From: Sporosarcina globispora | Lineage (GTDB): Bacteria; Bacillota; Bacilli; Bacillales; Cytobacillaceae | DNA: 64,000 bases | Assembly: GCF_001274725.1 (NCBI RefSeq) | Contig: NZ_LGUF01000007.1 | Span: forward strand, 1,805,629-1,869,628 | Direction: 5' to 3' | Part shown: positions 44,633 through 52,928 of the stretch, piece after piece | Position numbering within the stretch: position 1 is the first letter of the stretch | How the letters are laid out: each line of letters opens with the position of its first letter | Made by a program: the position numbers and the translations under genes | The notes under the pieces: model-generated | Told to the model about the DNA's origin: nothing | Database searches by the model: none | Seen by the model: the letters and a program-made list of their open reading frames with translations, nothing else

Positions 44633-44989
44633 ATGAATGAAAATACATTGCTGATGACGGCAGTAAAAGCTGCGGATGATAAACGGGCAGAAGATATTAC
44701 TGTCCTTAATATGAAAGGCATTTCCCTGATCTCTGACTATTTCGTTATTTGCCACGGCAACTCTGATAAGCAAGTTCAGGCCATTGCTAGGGAAATGAAA
44801 GAAAAGTCTGAAGAACATGGATATACAGTTAAAAGAATGGAAGGGTTTGATGAAGCAAGGTGGATTCTTGTTGATATGGGATATGTAGTTGCTCATATTT
44901 TCCATAAGGATGAAAGAAGCTACTATAATCTTGAAAGACTTTGGGGCGACGCTCCGGTCGAGAATGTTCAAGGCTTGCTTAACCAATGA
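44633..44989 (+). CDS. rsfS: Ribosome silencing factor RsfS
   Basis: RsfS binds uL14 on the 50S subunit and blocks joining with 30S in starvation. The family core LISDYFVICHGNSDKQVQAI and the tail VAHIFHKDERSYYNLERLW are present. Length 118 residues. It begins 4 bases after yqeK and its stop overlaps the next start in ATGA. Confidence 0.95.
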   Translation: MNENTLLMTAVKAADDKRAEDITVLNMKGISLISDYFVICHGNSDKQVQAIAREMKEKSEEHGYTVKRMEGFDEARWILVDMGYVVAHIFHKDERSYYNLERLWGDAPVENVQGLLNQ

Positions 44990-45744
44990 GCTACGGAAAA
45001 TTCGCTTATCTCTATGACAGGCTGATGGAAGATGTCCCTTATGACAGCTGGATTAAGCTGGTCAATGAAAAGCATGCAGAATTTAATGTTCCCGGAAAAA
45101 AACTGCTGGACCTTGCATGCGGCACCGGACAGCTTTCAGTCAGGCTCAGTAAACAGGGCTATGAAGTTACTGGTGTTGACTTATCAGAGGATATGCTGGC
45201 TGTGGCTCAGACAAAGGCGGAACAAAACGGTCTGCAAATCCCTTTTTACCAGCAGAACATGGCTGAACTTGAAGGTTTTAGTGAATTTGATATTATTGGC
45301 ATCTTTTGTGATTCTTTAAATTATCTGGAGAGGGAGTCTGATGTGAAAGACACCTTCTTGCGCGTCAGCAGTCATTTAAAAGATGATGGCCTTTTTATAT
45401 TCGATGTCCATTCCATTTATAAAATCATGCAGATATTTATGAACCAGACCTTTGCTGAAAATGACGAGGATATTTCCTATATTTGGTATAGTTACCAGGG
45501 GGAATTCCCCAACTCTGTGGAGCATGACCTTTCATTTTTTGTCCTGGATGAGGAGACTGGAAAATATGATCGCTATGACGAACTTCACTTCCAGCGCACC
45601 TATCCTGTTGATCAGTATGAAAGCTGGCTTGGAGAGTGCGGCTTTGAGCTGCTTGACATTTCAGCTGATTTTGAAGATGGCGCTCCAGGCAGTCAGGCTG
45701 AACGAATCATTTTTATTGCAAAGAAAAAGGTTATTAATAGTTAA
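44986..45744 (+). CDS. yqeM: Class I SAM-dependent methyltransferase YqeM
   Basis: A 252-residue Rossmann-fold methyltransferase. Motif I is LLDLACGTGQLS (about 40-51), followed by VTGVDLSEDML. The substrate is not known; genes of this family regularly follow rsfS. The ATG lies in the last codons of rsfS. It closes the operon and is followed by a terminator-like hairpin. Confidence 0.9.
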   Translation: MSYGKFAYLYDRLMEDVPYDSWIKLVNEKHAEFNVPGKKLLDLACGTGQLSVRLSKQGYEVTGVDLSEDMLAVAQTKAEQNGLQIPFYQQNMAELEGFSEFDIIGIFCDSLNYLERESDVKDTFLRVSSHLKDDGLFIFDVHSIYKIMQIFMNQTFAENDEDISYIWYSYQGEFPNSVEHDLSFFVLDEETGKYDRYDELHFQRTYPVDQYESWLGECGFELLDISADFEDGAPGSQAERIIFIAKKKVINS

Positions 45745-45754
45745 TGAAATATAA

Positions 45755-45794
45755 AACAGCCGGACTCGCTTAAAGCAATCCGGCTATTTTTCAA
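45755..45794 (+). terminator. Terminator of the yqeG-yqeM operon
   Basis: AGCCGGA (about 45758-45764) and TCCGGCT (about 45778-45784) flank a loop and are followed by ATTTTT. Confidence 0.75.
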
Positions 45795-45829
45795 AAAAAA
45801 GAAGGATTACTCCCGTTAATAGCGAATAA

Positions 45830-46654
45830 CTAATGGAGAGTATATTGTTTTTTTACCTCAACAAGATCTTCATCAAATTTTGAATGTGTTGCCTGGAATA
45901 AGTGCTCAAACATTTTGCCGACTTCGCTTTCAAGAACTTTAATTCCCTCTCCTGTAATTCCACCTTTGACACATACCTTCTCCTGCAATGTCGGAAGCGT
46001 ATAGAAACCCTTTTTCAATAATTCCCCAAGCCCGATCAGCATCTCTCCTGCAAGCTTTGTAGCTGTTTCCTGATCAATTTTCGTTTCGGCAACTGCCGCA
46101 TTGATGAAGCGCTGTGTCAAATAGCTGAAAAAGGCAGGTCCACAGCTGACAATATCAGAAGACACCCGGGTAATGTTTTCCTCGATAAAGACAGGTGTCG
46201 ATATGCTTTCAAAAAGATTATTGAGTTCCCGTTCCCATTGCTCACTGCATTGTTCCCCGAATGATAATAGCGACACCCCAGATAATGCTCGATTTGTGAT
46301 GCTCGGAATCGCTCTCGCTGCTGAACAAGGCAGAATGGATTCAAGCTGTTTTACACTAATAGGGCTAGTTATTGATACTACACAATTATCTCTTGACAGG
46401 AACGGCAAAATATCCTGAACGACATTATACACATCATGAGGCTTTACGCAAATAAAGATAAGCGAAGAACGCTGTGCAGCCTCTCTTGCATTATTGACAA
46501 CTGTAATATCTTGATGCGTTTCCTTTATTTCCATTGCTTTTGCCATTGTCCTATTGGTAATTGTCATGGAGGATGGGGAAACGGCACCTCCATCGAGGAA
46601 AGCCTCGGTCAGTATCCTCCCCATATTACCTGTACCAATGATCCCGATTTGCAT
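45830..46654 (-). CDS. comER: ComER, pyrroline-5-carboxylate reductase-like protein
   Basis: A 274-residue member of the P5C reductase family. The NAD(P) loop GIIGTGNMG is at residues 4-12, and the conserved SCGPAFF segment of the helical domain is present. It sits divergent to comEA as in B. subtilis, where comER is not needed for competence; links to sporulation and biofilm formation have been reported in other Bacillus. The ATG follows GAAGGGAGG. Reductase activity has not been shown for this type. Confidence 0.9.
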   Translation of the reverse strand: MQIGIIGTGNMGRILTEAFLDGGAVSPSSMTITNRTMAKAMEIKETHQDITVVNNAREAAQRSSLIFICVKPHDVYNVVQDILPFLSRDNCVVSITSPISVKQLESILPCSAARAIPSITNRALSGVSLLSFGEQCSEQWERELNNLFESISTPVFIEENITRVSSDIVSCGPAFFSYLTQRFINAAVAETKIDQETATKLAGEMLIGLGELLKKGFYTLPTLQEKVCVKGGITGEGIKVLESEVGKMFEHLFQATHSKFDEDLVEVKKQYTLH

Positions 46655-46743
46655 TGCTTCATCCCTCCTTCAAAAGCAGGCTCTCTCATAAAACGATATG
46701 TATAAAAAAAACAATTATTCCAAAAAGAAAGGATAGATCTTCA

Positions 46744-47382
46744 ATGGCAGAATGGATAAAAACAAATAAAGTTTACATTGCAGGAGCCGCCATTACATTG
46801 GCTGCCCTCCTCTATTACTTTTTACTGCCTGTTCAAGAGACAGAAGTTATTCCTGAGATCGAACAGGCAGTTTCAACTAAAGAAGTTGATGATAAAGAAA
46901 TTGAAAAAGAAGGCAAGATGCAGACAGATCGGTTGTCACAGTCAATAAAGGCGGATATCAAAGGGGCTGTTCATAAACCGGGTGTATACGAAGCGGCAGA
47001 AGGAGACCGGGTAGTAGATCTTATTAAAAAAGCAGGCGGGCTGACGGATAAGGCAGATAGCGCTAAAATCAACTTTGCCCTTAATGTAACGGATGAAATG
47101 GTCGTTTATGTTCCGGAAAAGGGCGAAGAGCTCTCCGAGGTTCCAGTGGGTGCTGGTATTGTTGAGGCGATGGGACAGAAAGATGAAGGGAAGGTAAATC
47201 TAAATCAAGCAACTGAAGCGGAATTGCAGACATTGCCGGGAATCGGCCCATCTAAAGCTGCTGCCATAATTGAATACCGTGAGACAAATGGATCTTTTAA
47301 GGATATTGAGGATTTGAAATTAATTTCAGGGATAGGGGACAAAACATTTGAAAAGCTCAGAGAACATTTAATGGTAAAATGA
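46744..47382 (+). CDS. comEA: Competence DNA receptor ComEA
   Basis: ComEA is the membrane-anchored DNA-binding protein for transformation. One N-terminal membrane helix (about residues 10-30) is followed by an SLBB domain (IKGAVHKPGVYEAAEGDRVV) and a C-terminal double helix-hairpin-helix (LQTLPGIGPSKAAAII, LKLISGIGDKTFEKL) that binds DNA. Length 212 residues. I start it at the ATG at 46744 after AAAGGATAG; the frame upstream runs back across comER. It begins the comE operon. Confidence 0.93.
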   Translation: MAEWIKTNKVYIAGAAITLAALLYYFLLPVQETEVIPEIEQAVSTKEVDDKEIEKEGKMQTDRLSQSIKADIKGAVHKPGVYEAAEGDRVVDLIKKAGGLTDKADSAKINFALNVTDEMVVYVPEKGEELSEVPVGAGIVEAMGQKDEGKVNLNQATEAELQTLPGIGPSKAAAIIEYRETNGSFKDIEDLKLISGIGDKTFEKLREHLMVK

Positions 47383-47502
47383 TTTCATTCCATTGACCTT
47401 CATGAGTTTGGGGCTTACACTTATTGAGAGAAAAATCTAAATCAGATATGTTGGGTTCAGGGCAATCAAGCCTGAAAAAGCCGAAGGGGAGAGATGGACA
47501 AG

Positions 47503-48066
47503 ATGGATCGGATTTCCTGGAATCAATATTTTATGGCACAAAGCCATTTGCTTGCTTTGCGGAGCACATGTACAAGACTTGCGGTCGGGGCAACCATTGT
47601 AAGGGATAAGAGAATCATTGCAGGCGGCTATAATGGATCCATTGCCGGCGGTGAACATTGTATTGACGATGGCTGTTATGTGATTGATAACCATTGTGTC
47701 AGAACCATTCATGCGGAGATGAATGCGATCTTGCAGTGTGCGAAATTTGGGGTTCCTACAAGTGATGCAGAAATATATGTAACCCATTTTCCATGCCTTC
47801 AATGCTGTAAAGCGATTATACAGGCAGGCATTAAAACAGTTTATTACGCACAGGACTATAAAAACCATCCTTATGGAATTGTACTCTTTGAAAAGGCTGG
47901 AGTGAATACTGTGCAGGTGGAAGCAGAAAGAGTGTCATTTGATGACAGCAAACAAGAGAAACTTGAGTTTATAGAGAGCTTAATAGATGAGCTTGAAAAA
48001 AACGGAAAACATGAGGACCAGGTGAAAAGCTACAAAGAAACAAAGGACAAGCTTTTTCAGAATTAA
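47503..48066 (+). CDS. comEB: dCMP/deoxycytidylate deaminase family protein ComEB
   Basis: A zinc-dependent deaminase of 187 residues. The catalytic HAEMNA and the zinc motif PCLQCCK are present. B. subtilis ComEB is a dCMP deaminase homologue and is dispensable for DNA uptake. I prefer the ATG at 47503, 11 bases after AAGGGGAG, giving MDRISWNQYF as in B. subtilis; an ATG at 47494 is too close. It is followed by the comEC hairpin region. Confidence 0.92.
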   Translation: MDRISWNQYFMAQSHLLALRSTCTRLAVGATIVRDKRIIAGGYNGSIAGGEHCIDDGCYVIDNHCVRTIHAEMNAILQCAKFGVPTSDAEIYVTHFPCLQCCKAIIQAGIKTVYYAQDYKNHPYGIVLFEKAGVNTVQVEAERVSFDDSKQEKLEFIESLIDELEKNGKHEDQVKSYKETKDKLFQN

Positions 48067-48070
48067 ATAA

Positions 48071-48128
48071 TTTGAAGGAGTAACACCAAAATAGAAAAGG
48101 TCTTACTCCTTCAAAAACTAAAGGAGTA
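48071..48128 (+). promoter_or_regulatory. Alternative hairpins controlling the comEC ribosome site
   Basis: TTTGAAGGAGTAA (48071-48083) and TTACTCCTTCAAA (48103-48115) form a 13-bp stem with a 19-nt loop. The 8-mer TACTCCTT (48104-48111) can instead pair with AAGGAGTA (48121-48128), which is the comEC Shine-Dalgarno region, through a 9-nt loop. The two pairings exclude each other. No T-run follows, so this is not a plain terminator. Confidence 0.6.
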
Positions 48129-48134
48129 TATGAT

Positions 48135-50465
48135 ATGAAAGGCAGATGGATCTATGCAGCTGCTGCCTCACTCTTGGGAATTTTGACATCCTTTTTTCAT
48201 CCGGCTGTTGTTATCGTTTTTTCTATTCTGGCTTTTTTCCTCTTAAAAAGAAATATTTTGGCCAAAAAAAACGCAGCCATTCTGATAATGATTTACCTTG
48301 CCTTAATCATGCGCAGTGATTTGGCAGCAGAACAAAACAGGACAAGCCTGGCCGGAAGTGAGAGCGAGTTCGAAATAACCATGAAAGAATCTGTAAAAAT
48401 AGATGGCGACCTTCTTACGGTTCCAATTGAATTGTCCGATAAAAAAGAAAAACTGATGGCCAGGTATAAAATTAAATCCGAAACAGAAAAAAAGGCCCTT
48501 GCAGACTATCTGGGAATAGGAATGACATGCAGGATAAATGGAACCTTACAGACTCCTTCAACATCCACCAACCCTAATGCATTCAGCTATAAGAATTACC
48601 TAAACCGCAACAGCATCTTTTGGATCCTCGAAATGGAACAGTTAAAACTCTCCGATTGCATTAACCGCAAAAGCGGCCTCACCTTATCTATTTTAAAAAT
48701 AAGAGAAACGGGAACTAAATATATATTGGAGCATTTCCCTGAACAGACAGCTTCATTGGCAATTGCCCTTGTTTTCGGCGACCGGGATTTTATTGCTGAG
48801 GATACAATTGCTTCTTATCAGAAAATCGGAATTATCCATTTGCTTGCGATTTCCGGCCTTCATGTAGGAATGCTTGCTGGGATGTTTTTTCTGGCTGGAA
48901 TACGTGCTGGGATCACCAGGGAAAAAATGACCAGCATCTTAATATTGGTATTGCCAGTGTACGCAATCCTGACAGGGGCAGCACCATCTGTTCTGCGGGC
49001 TGTATTTATGATGCTCTTGATTTTGCTCGCAAGCAAGGTGAAAGCTCCTATTCAATTGGCTGATGTTTTTTCGATTGTGTTTATCTGTTACCTTTTTATC
49101 TCCCCATATGTAATCTATAATGCCGGTTTTCAGCTTTCGTTTGCTGTTACCTTATCACTTATACTATCAGCTCCCATTATTCTCAAAAGATTTTCTAATC
49201 CTGCAGCTGCTATCCTGGCAGTTTCTTTTGTTTGCCAAATGGCTGCCATTCCGATTCTCCTATGGCACTTTTATGAGGTATCTATTATTTCTATAATTGC
49301 CAATCTGATATTTGTGCCTTTGTATTCTTCAATCATACTGCCGGCTGTATTGATCATTTTCATTTTTGACTTATTAACAGGAGGAAATGCGGATATTTTT
49401 CTTGTCTTATTAGATAAAATCATCCATTTCTCTAATTGGATTGCTGACATGCTTTCGTCTATTCCTAATTCAGCCCTTATTCTTGGCAGACCTTCAATAA
49501 TTATAATGATAGTATATTTGCTGATGATTCCCGCATTTTTTGCTGGATGGGAGAGGTCAAAAAACAATAAGGCTCTCATAAAGAGCGGAATGCTCCCAAT
49601 CCTGGCAATAGTAATTCATTATTTGTCGAATGTGCTATCTCCTGCTGGAGAAATTACATTTATTGATGTTGGGCAGGGTGACAGCATTCTGATAAAGCTG
49701 CCATATGGGAGAGGGAATTATTTGATAGATGCAGGAGGCTCGCTCGTATTTGAGACTGAGGATTGGAAAATGAAAAGTGATCCTTATGAAACAGGAAAGG
49801 ATACTGTTGTGCCTTTTCTGAAAAGCAAAGGGATCAGCAAAATAGATAAGCTGATTTTGACTCATGGGGATATGGATCACATTGGCGGAGCATCTGCCGT
49901 TATTAGGGACATGAGGGTGAAGTCTGTTGTGTTTCCACGAGGAGCTGAGTTATCAGAGATTGAAAAAGATTTAATCGTTCAGGCTAAAATGGAAAAAAGC
50001 GACATTCAATTCACTAAAGCTGGGGATAGCTGGTCAACAGGAAATGCCGTATTTCAAGTCTTGTCTCCATTTGGGGATTGGATGGATGGCATGAATACAG
50101 GGAAAAATGATGGCTCTATTGTCCTGTTTGCCAAATTGGGGGGATTAACCTGGCTGTTTACCGGGGATTTGGAGGAGCAGGGGGAAAAACAGCTCATAAG
50201 TTCTTATCCCAAACTGAAAATTGATGTATTAAAAATTGCACACCACGGAAGCAAAACCTCCTCAACAGAGTCTTTTCTTGCGGGTATTGAGCCACGGATT
50301 GCCATTATATCTGCAGGCAGAAACAATAGGTATGGGCATCCTCATAATGATGTAATGACCAGGCTTAAAGACTTCAATATTCAAGTTCTGAGAACCGATA
50401 AGCAAGGGGCAGTTACCTATTTTTTTAAGGAGAATTCAGGAACATTTTCCGTTCAGCTTCCATAG
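48135..50465 (+). CDS. comEC: DNA channel protein ComEC/Rec2
   Basis: ComEC forms the inner membrane channel for single-stranded DNA in transformation. Order of parts: N-terminal membrane helices, an extracellular OB-like domain (residues about 50-190), the Competence domain with many helices (IIHLLAISGLHVGMLAG, LTGAAPSVLRA), and a C-terminal metallo-beta-lactamase nuclease-like domain with THGDMDHIGG and HHGSKTS. At 776 residues it is full length, so the gene looks functional. The ATG is 8 bases after AGGAG in the switch-like region. Confidence 0.94.
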   Translation: MKGRWIYAAAASLLGILTSFFHPAVVIVFSILAFFLLKRNILAKKNAAILIMIYLALIMRSDLAAEQNRTSLAGSESEFEITMKESVKIDGDLLTVPIELSDKKEKLMARYKIKSETEKKALADYLGIGMTCRINGTLQTPSTSTNPNAFSYKNYLNRNSIFWILEMEQLKLSDCINRKSGLTLSILKIRETGTKYILEHFPEQTASLAIALVFGDRDFIAEDTIASYQKIGIIHLLAISGLHVGMLAGMFFLAGIRAGITREKMTSILILVLPVYAILTGAAPSVLRAVFMMLLILLASKVKAPIQLADVFSIVFICYLFISPYVIYNAGFQLSFAVTLSLILSAPIILKRFSNPAAAILAVSFVCQMAAIPILLWHFYEVSIISIIANLIFVPLYSSIILPAVLIIFIFDLLTGGNADIFLVLLDKIIHFSNWIADMLSSIPNSALILGRPSIIIMIVYLLMIPAFFAGWERSKNNKALIKSGMLPILAIVIHYLSNVLSPAGEITFIDVGQGDSILIKLPYGRGNYLIDAGGSLVFETEDWKMKSDPYETGKDTVVPFLKSKGISKIDKLILTHGDMDHIGGASAVIRDMRVKSVVFPRGAELSEIEKDLIVQAKMEKSDIQFTKAGDSWSTGNAVFQVLSPFGDWMDGMNTGKNDGSIVLFAKLGGLTWLFTGDLEEQGEKQLISSYPKLKIDVLKIAHHGSKTSSTESFLAGIEPRIAIISAGRNNRYGHPHNDVMTRLKDFNIQVLRTDKQGAVTYFFKENSGTFSVQLP

Positions 50466-50505
50466 TATATGTTAGAAATGCATCAATTTAATCTCATTAT
50501 AGCCA

Positions 50506-50534
50506 CAAAAAAAGAGACTGCTGAGGCAGTCTCG
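50506..50534 (-). terminator. Terminator reading out of yqzM
   Basis: GAGACTGC (50514-50521) and GCAGTCTC (50526-50533) form a stem. On the minus strand it is followed by eight T, so it stops transcripts coming from yqzM. It also lies 40 bases after comEC but has no T-run in that direction. Confidence 0.75.
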
Positions 50535-50568
50535 ATGTGTCAGAGGTATTATGACACATATTACTAAC

Positions 50569-50846
50569 TTTTATCGCAGTCTAATGGGCAGTATGACTCC
50601 CTCTTCAAGACTCGGACGAATCGAAAGAGGATAAGCGGGAGTCATACTGTCCTTAAAAGGCCCGAAAAAAAAGAACAAAGACTAAGTACGCCACGTCCTG
50701 TGGCCACGTCTGTGTGACCCACTTCCTCCCAAAAGCTGTCGCTTTTGGGCGTGCGATGATTATGCTGACAAAGCCTTCCTTGTCCTGTGGGCCTCAACTA
50801 ACAATCAGTGGGAAAAAGACCCCACTGATTGAAGTTTCACTTTATG
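50569..50846 (+). repeat. Multi-hairpin repeat, copy 3 (longest)
   Basis: Hairpin 1 pairs GGGCAGTATGACTCCC (50586-50601) with GGGAGTCATACTGTCC (50637-50652, one G-U). The last hairpin pairs CAATCAGTGGG (50802-50812) with CCCACTGATTG (50821-50831). About 60 extra bases sit inside the CCCAC...GTGGG module, including a CCCAAAAGCTGTCGCTTTTGGG hairpin absent from copy 2. It lies between convergent comEC and yqzM. Confidence 0.88.
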
Positions 50847-50852
50847 TAGCCA

Positions 50853-50987
50853 TTAAGCTCCTAAAAATTTAATGACTGTTGCAATAACAAATAACGTTGC
50901 GAAGAAACCGAATGATACGATGAACCCTACACCAGAGTCAATAGCATCATTACGTTTGCTTTGGACGTTCTTTTCGAATTCGTTCAC
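50853..50987 (-). CDS. yqzM: YqzM family small membrane protein
   Basis: A 44-residue protein that begins MNEFEKNVQSKRNDAIDSGV and continues into one membrane helix (GFIVSFGFFATLFVIATVI). It is nearly identical in its first half to what I recall of B. subtilis YqzM, also located between comEC and holA (yqeN). The GTG start follows GGAGGGGTAG. Function unknown. The repeat element lies directly beyond its stop. Confidence 0.9.
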   Translation of the reverse strand: MNEFEKNVQSKRNDAIDSGVGFIVSFGFFATLFVIATVIKFLGA

Positions 50988-51180
50988 AGTCTACCCCTCC
51001 TATTTCCTATATAGTATAAGTCATTCAAATGAAAAAATCTAGAGTTCGCCTGCCCTTTTCCTTCATTAGCAAGAGTTGTCACAAATATGCCAATACATCA
51101 AGGGAAATATAATAAAACAGAGGGTGCACCGCAGCTTCCTGAGTATCCCGGGCCTCAGGCGGCAGCGTTCTATATAGATT

Positions 51181-51216
51181 AGAAATTGGCGTTCTTATGG
51201 CGCCAATTTCTTATGT
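51181..51216 (+). other. Hairpin before holA
   Basis: A perfect 11-bp inverted repeat AGAAATTGGCG (51181-51191) and CGCCAATTTCT (51201-51211) has only a weak T-stretch after it. A TATAAT at 51257-51262 upstream of holA may be its -10 box, though the best -35 (TTGCTT) is 19 bases away. Nothing else is visible from 50988 to 51286. Confidence 0.45.
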
Positions 51217-51286
51217 CTTGTCAAATTGCCTTTGCTTCTTTAGGATATAAAGAGAATATAATGTAAGGCGAACGGAGAGAAAGAAT

Positions 51287-52324
51287 TTGGTTTTTGATAT
51301 TTGGAAACAAATAAAAGCGAAAAGTTTTGCTCCCATTTACTTATTATATGGAACAGAACCTTATCTTATAAACGAAACGAAGCAGCTTTTAATAAACAAT
51401 GTGTTAAGCGAAGAAGAAGGTGATTTTAATTTATCCTCTTATGACCTTGAGGAAACCTCAATTGATACAGCACTTGAAGATGCAGAGACATTTCCTTTTA
51501 TGGGGGAAAGAAGACTGATCTTTTTACATAACCCAATTTTTTTAACATCAGAAAAATCGAAAGCTAAGCAAGAGCATAATCTAGCTAAGCTTGAAGCATA
51601 TATTAATGAGCCTGCCTCATATTCTGTAGTGGTATTTTCCTCATCCGCAGAGAAACTGGATGACCGGAAAAAAATAACGAAGCAATTAAAAAAAACAGCT
51701 GCAGTTCTTGAAGCAAAGAAGCTGAATGAAGGTGAATTGAAGGCCTGGATCAGGGAACGGGCAGCGCTAAACGGAGTGCAGATTGATGAACCGGCTGTTG
51801 AGCTCATATTGACTTTGGCAGGCGCCAACCTATTTATTTTGACAAATGAGATCGATAAATTGGCTTTATATGCCAGTGAAACAAAACGGATCGATGAACA
51901 AATGGCAGAGAAAATGGTTTCAAGGTCTTTGGAGCAAAACATCTTTTCCCTTGTAGATAAGATCGTTCATCGTAAAATAGAAGATGCCTTAAGAATTTAT
52001 TATGATTTATTAAAGCAAAATGAAGAACCCATTAAGATTTTATCAGTTATTACTGGCCAATTTAGGCTGATTTACCAGGTAAAGGAGCTTGCGAGAAGAG
52101 GGTATGGACAGCAGCAGATTGCCGGCTATTTGAAAATCCATCCTTTCCGGGTGAAGCTGGCAGCGGGACAGGCACAGCTTTTTGGGGATGAAGAACTTGC
52201 TTCGATTATAAGCTTGCTTGCTGATTCAGATTACCAGATGAAAACAGGAGGCATGAACAAAACTATGCTGATTGAAATGTTCCTGTTTCGTCTTCAAAGT
52301 CAGGCGTTAAGAAAAAACCTTTAA
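51287..52324 (+). CDS. holA: DNA polymerase III delta subunit
   Basis: HolA (YqeN) is the clamp-loader wrench that opens the beta clamp. It is AAA+-like without a working P-loop: the segment FAPIYLLYGTEPYLINETKQ marks the family N-terminus. The collar domain occupies roughly residues 215-345. Length 345 residues. The TTG start follows GGAGAGAAAG. A strong terminator separates it from convergent rpsT. Confidence 0.92.
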   Translation: MVFDIWKQIKAKSFAPIYLLYGTEPYLINETKQLLINNVLSEEEGDFNLSSYDLEETSIDTALEDAETFPFMGERRLIFLHNPIFLTSEKSKAKQEHNLAKLEAYINEPASYSVVVFSSSAEKLDDRKKITKQLKKTAAVLEAKKLNEGELKAWIRERAALNGVQIDEPAVELILTLAGANLFILTNEIDKLALYASETKRIDEQMAEKMVSRSLEQNIFSLVDKIVHRKIEDALRIYYDLLKQNEEPIKILSVITGQFRLIYQVKELARRGYGQQQIAGYLKIHPFRVKLAAGQAQLFGDEELASIISLLADSDYQMKTGGMNKTMLIEMFLFRLQSQALRKNL

Positions 52325-52328
52325 ATTG

Positions 52329-52357
52329 AAAAAGCGGTCCACTGGACCGCTTTTTTA
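52329..52357 (+). terminator. holA terminator
   Basis: AAGCGGTCC (52332-52340) and GGACCGCTT (52344-52352) with an ACT loop run into a T-run. Confidence 0.87.
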
Positions 52358-52361
52358 TGTA

Positions 52362-52390
52362 AAATAAAAGGCTATCCCTTAAGATAGCCG
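52362..52390 (-). terminator. rpsT terminator
   Basis: On the minus strand GGCTATC (52389-52383) and GATAGCC (52376-52370) form a stem followed by TTTTATTTT. Confidence 0.78.
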
Positions 52391-52402
52391 AATCTTTAAA
52401 CA

Positions 52403-52669
52403 TTACGCGTTTAAAGAGTTCAATCTTTTCATTAAACGAGACTTTTTACGGGCAGCAGCATTTTTGTGGATAAGACCTTTTGCAGCAGCTTTGTCTAGTT
52501 TACGAGCAGCATCAGCGAAAGATGCAGTTGCAGCAGCAGCATCGTTGTTTACGACCGCAGCATCAACCTTCTTAACAGCTGTACGCATTGCTGATTTAAC
52601 TGTAGCATTATGAGCGTTGCGAGCTTCGCTAGTTTTAACACGCTTAATAGCAGATTTAATGTTTGGCAT
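52403..52669 (-). CDS. rpsT: 30S ribosomal protein S20 (bS20)
   Basis: A basic, Ala/Lys-rich 88-residue protein of long helices that binds 16S rRNA. The opening [18 protein letters not shown] and the ending [20 protein letters not shown] are diagnostic. The ATG at 52669 follows an excellent GGAGGTGA site. Convergent with holA as in B. subtilis. The open frame extends 15 codons upstream but has no family support. Confidence 0.96.
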   Translation of the reverse strand: MPNIKSAIKRVKTSEARNAHNATVKSAMRTAVKKVDAAVVNNDAAAATASFADAARKLDKAAAKGLIHKNAAARKKSRLMKRLNSLNA

Positions 52670-52830
52670 TCCATTCACCTCCTGAAAAAGCATCGAGATT
52701 CTATAACTCGACATTCACATTCATTAACAATAATTAAGAACAAGTGATATTTTATCAAACACGAGGACATAATGCAATACTCTGTAAGCAAAATGCTAAT
52801 GGCAATTTGATTGGAAGTATTTCTTTCTGT

Positions 52831-52860
52831 GCATGTTTTTCCTCTTCAAAGGCAATGCTA
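52831..52860 (+). promoter_or_regulatory. Probable sigma-F/sigma-G promoter of gpr
   Basis: GCATG (52831-52835) and GGCAATGCTA (52851-52860) are 15 bases apart. They fit the forespore consensus GYATA-N15/16-GGNNANNMTA in most positions, about 70 bases before the gpr ATG. Confidence 0.5.
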
Positions 52861-52928
52861 GTCTTATCTGAATTTTAGTATATTGCGTGTTATTTTTCAA
52901 TAACCTAATAAAGCTGAGAATGTGAGGG

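Noticed and set aside
48071..48115. comEB terminator
   Set aside because: The 13-bp stem is not followed by T but by CAAAAACTAAAGG, so it is not an intrinsic terminator on the plus strand.
50506..50534. comEC terminator
   Set aside because: The T-run lies on the minus-strand side only, so it serves yqzM transcripts.
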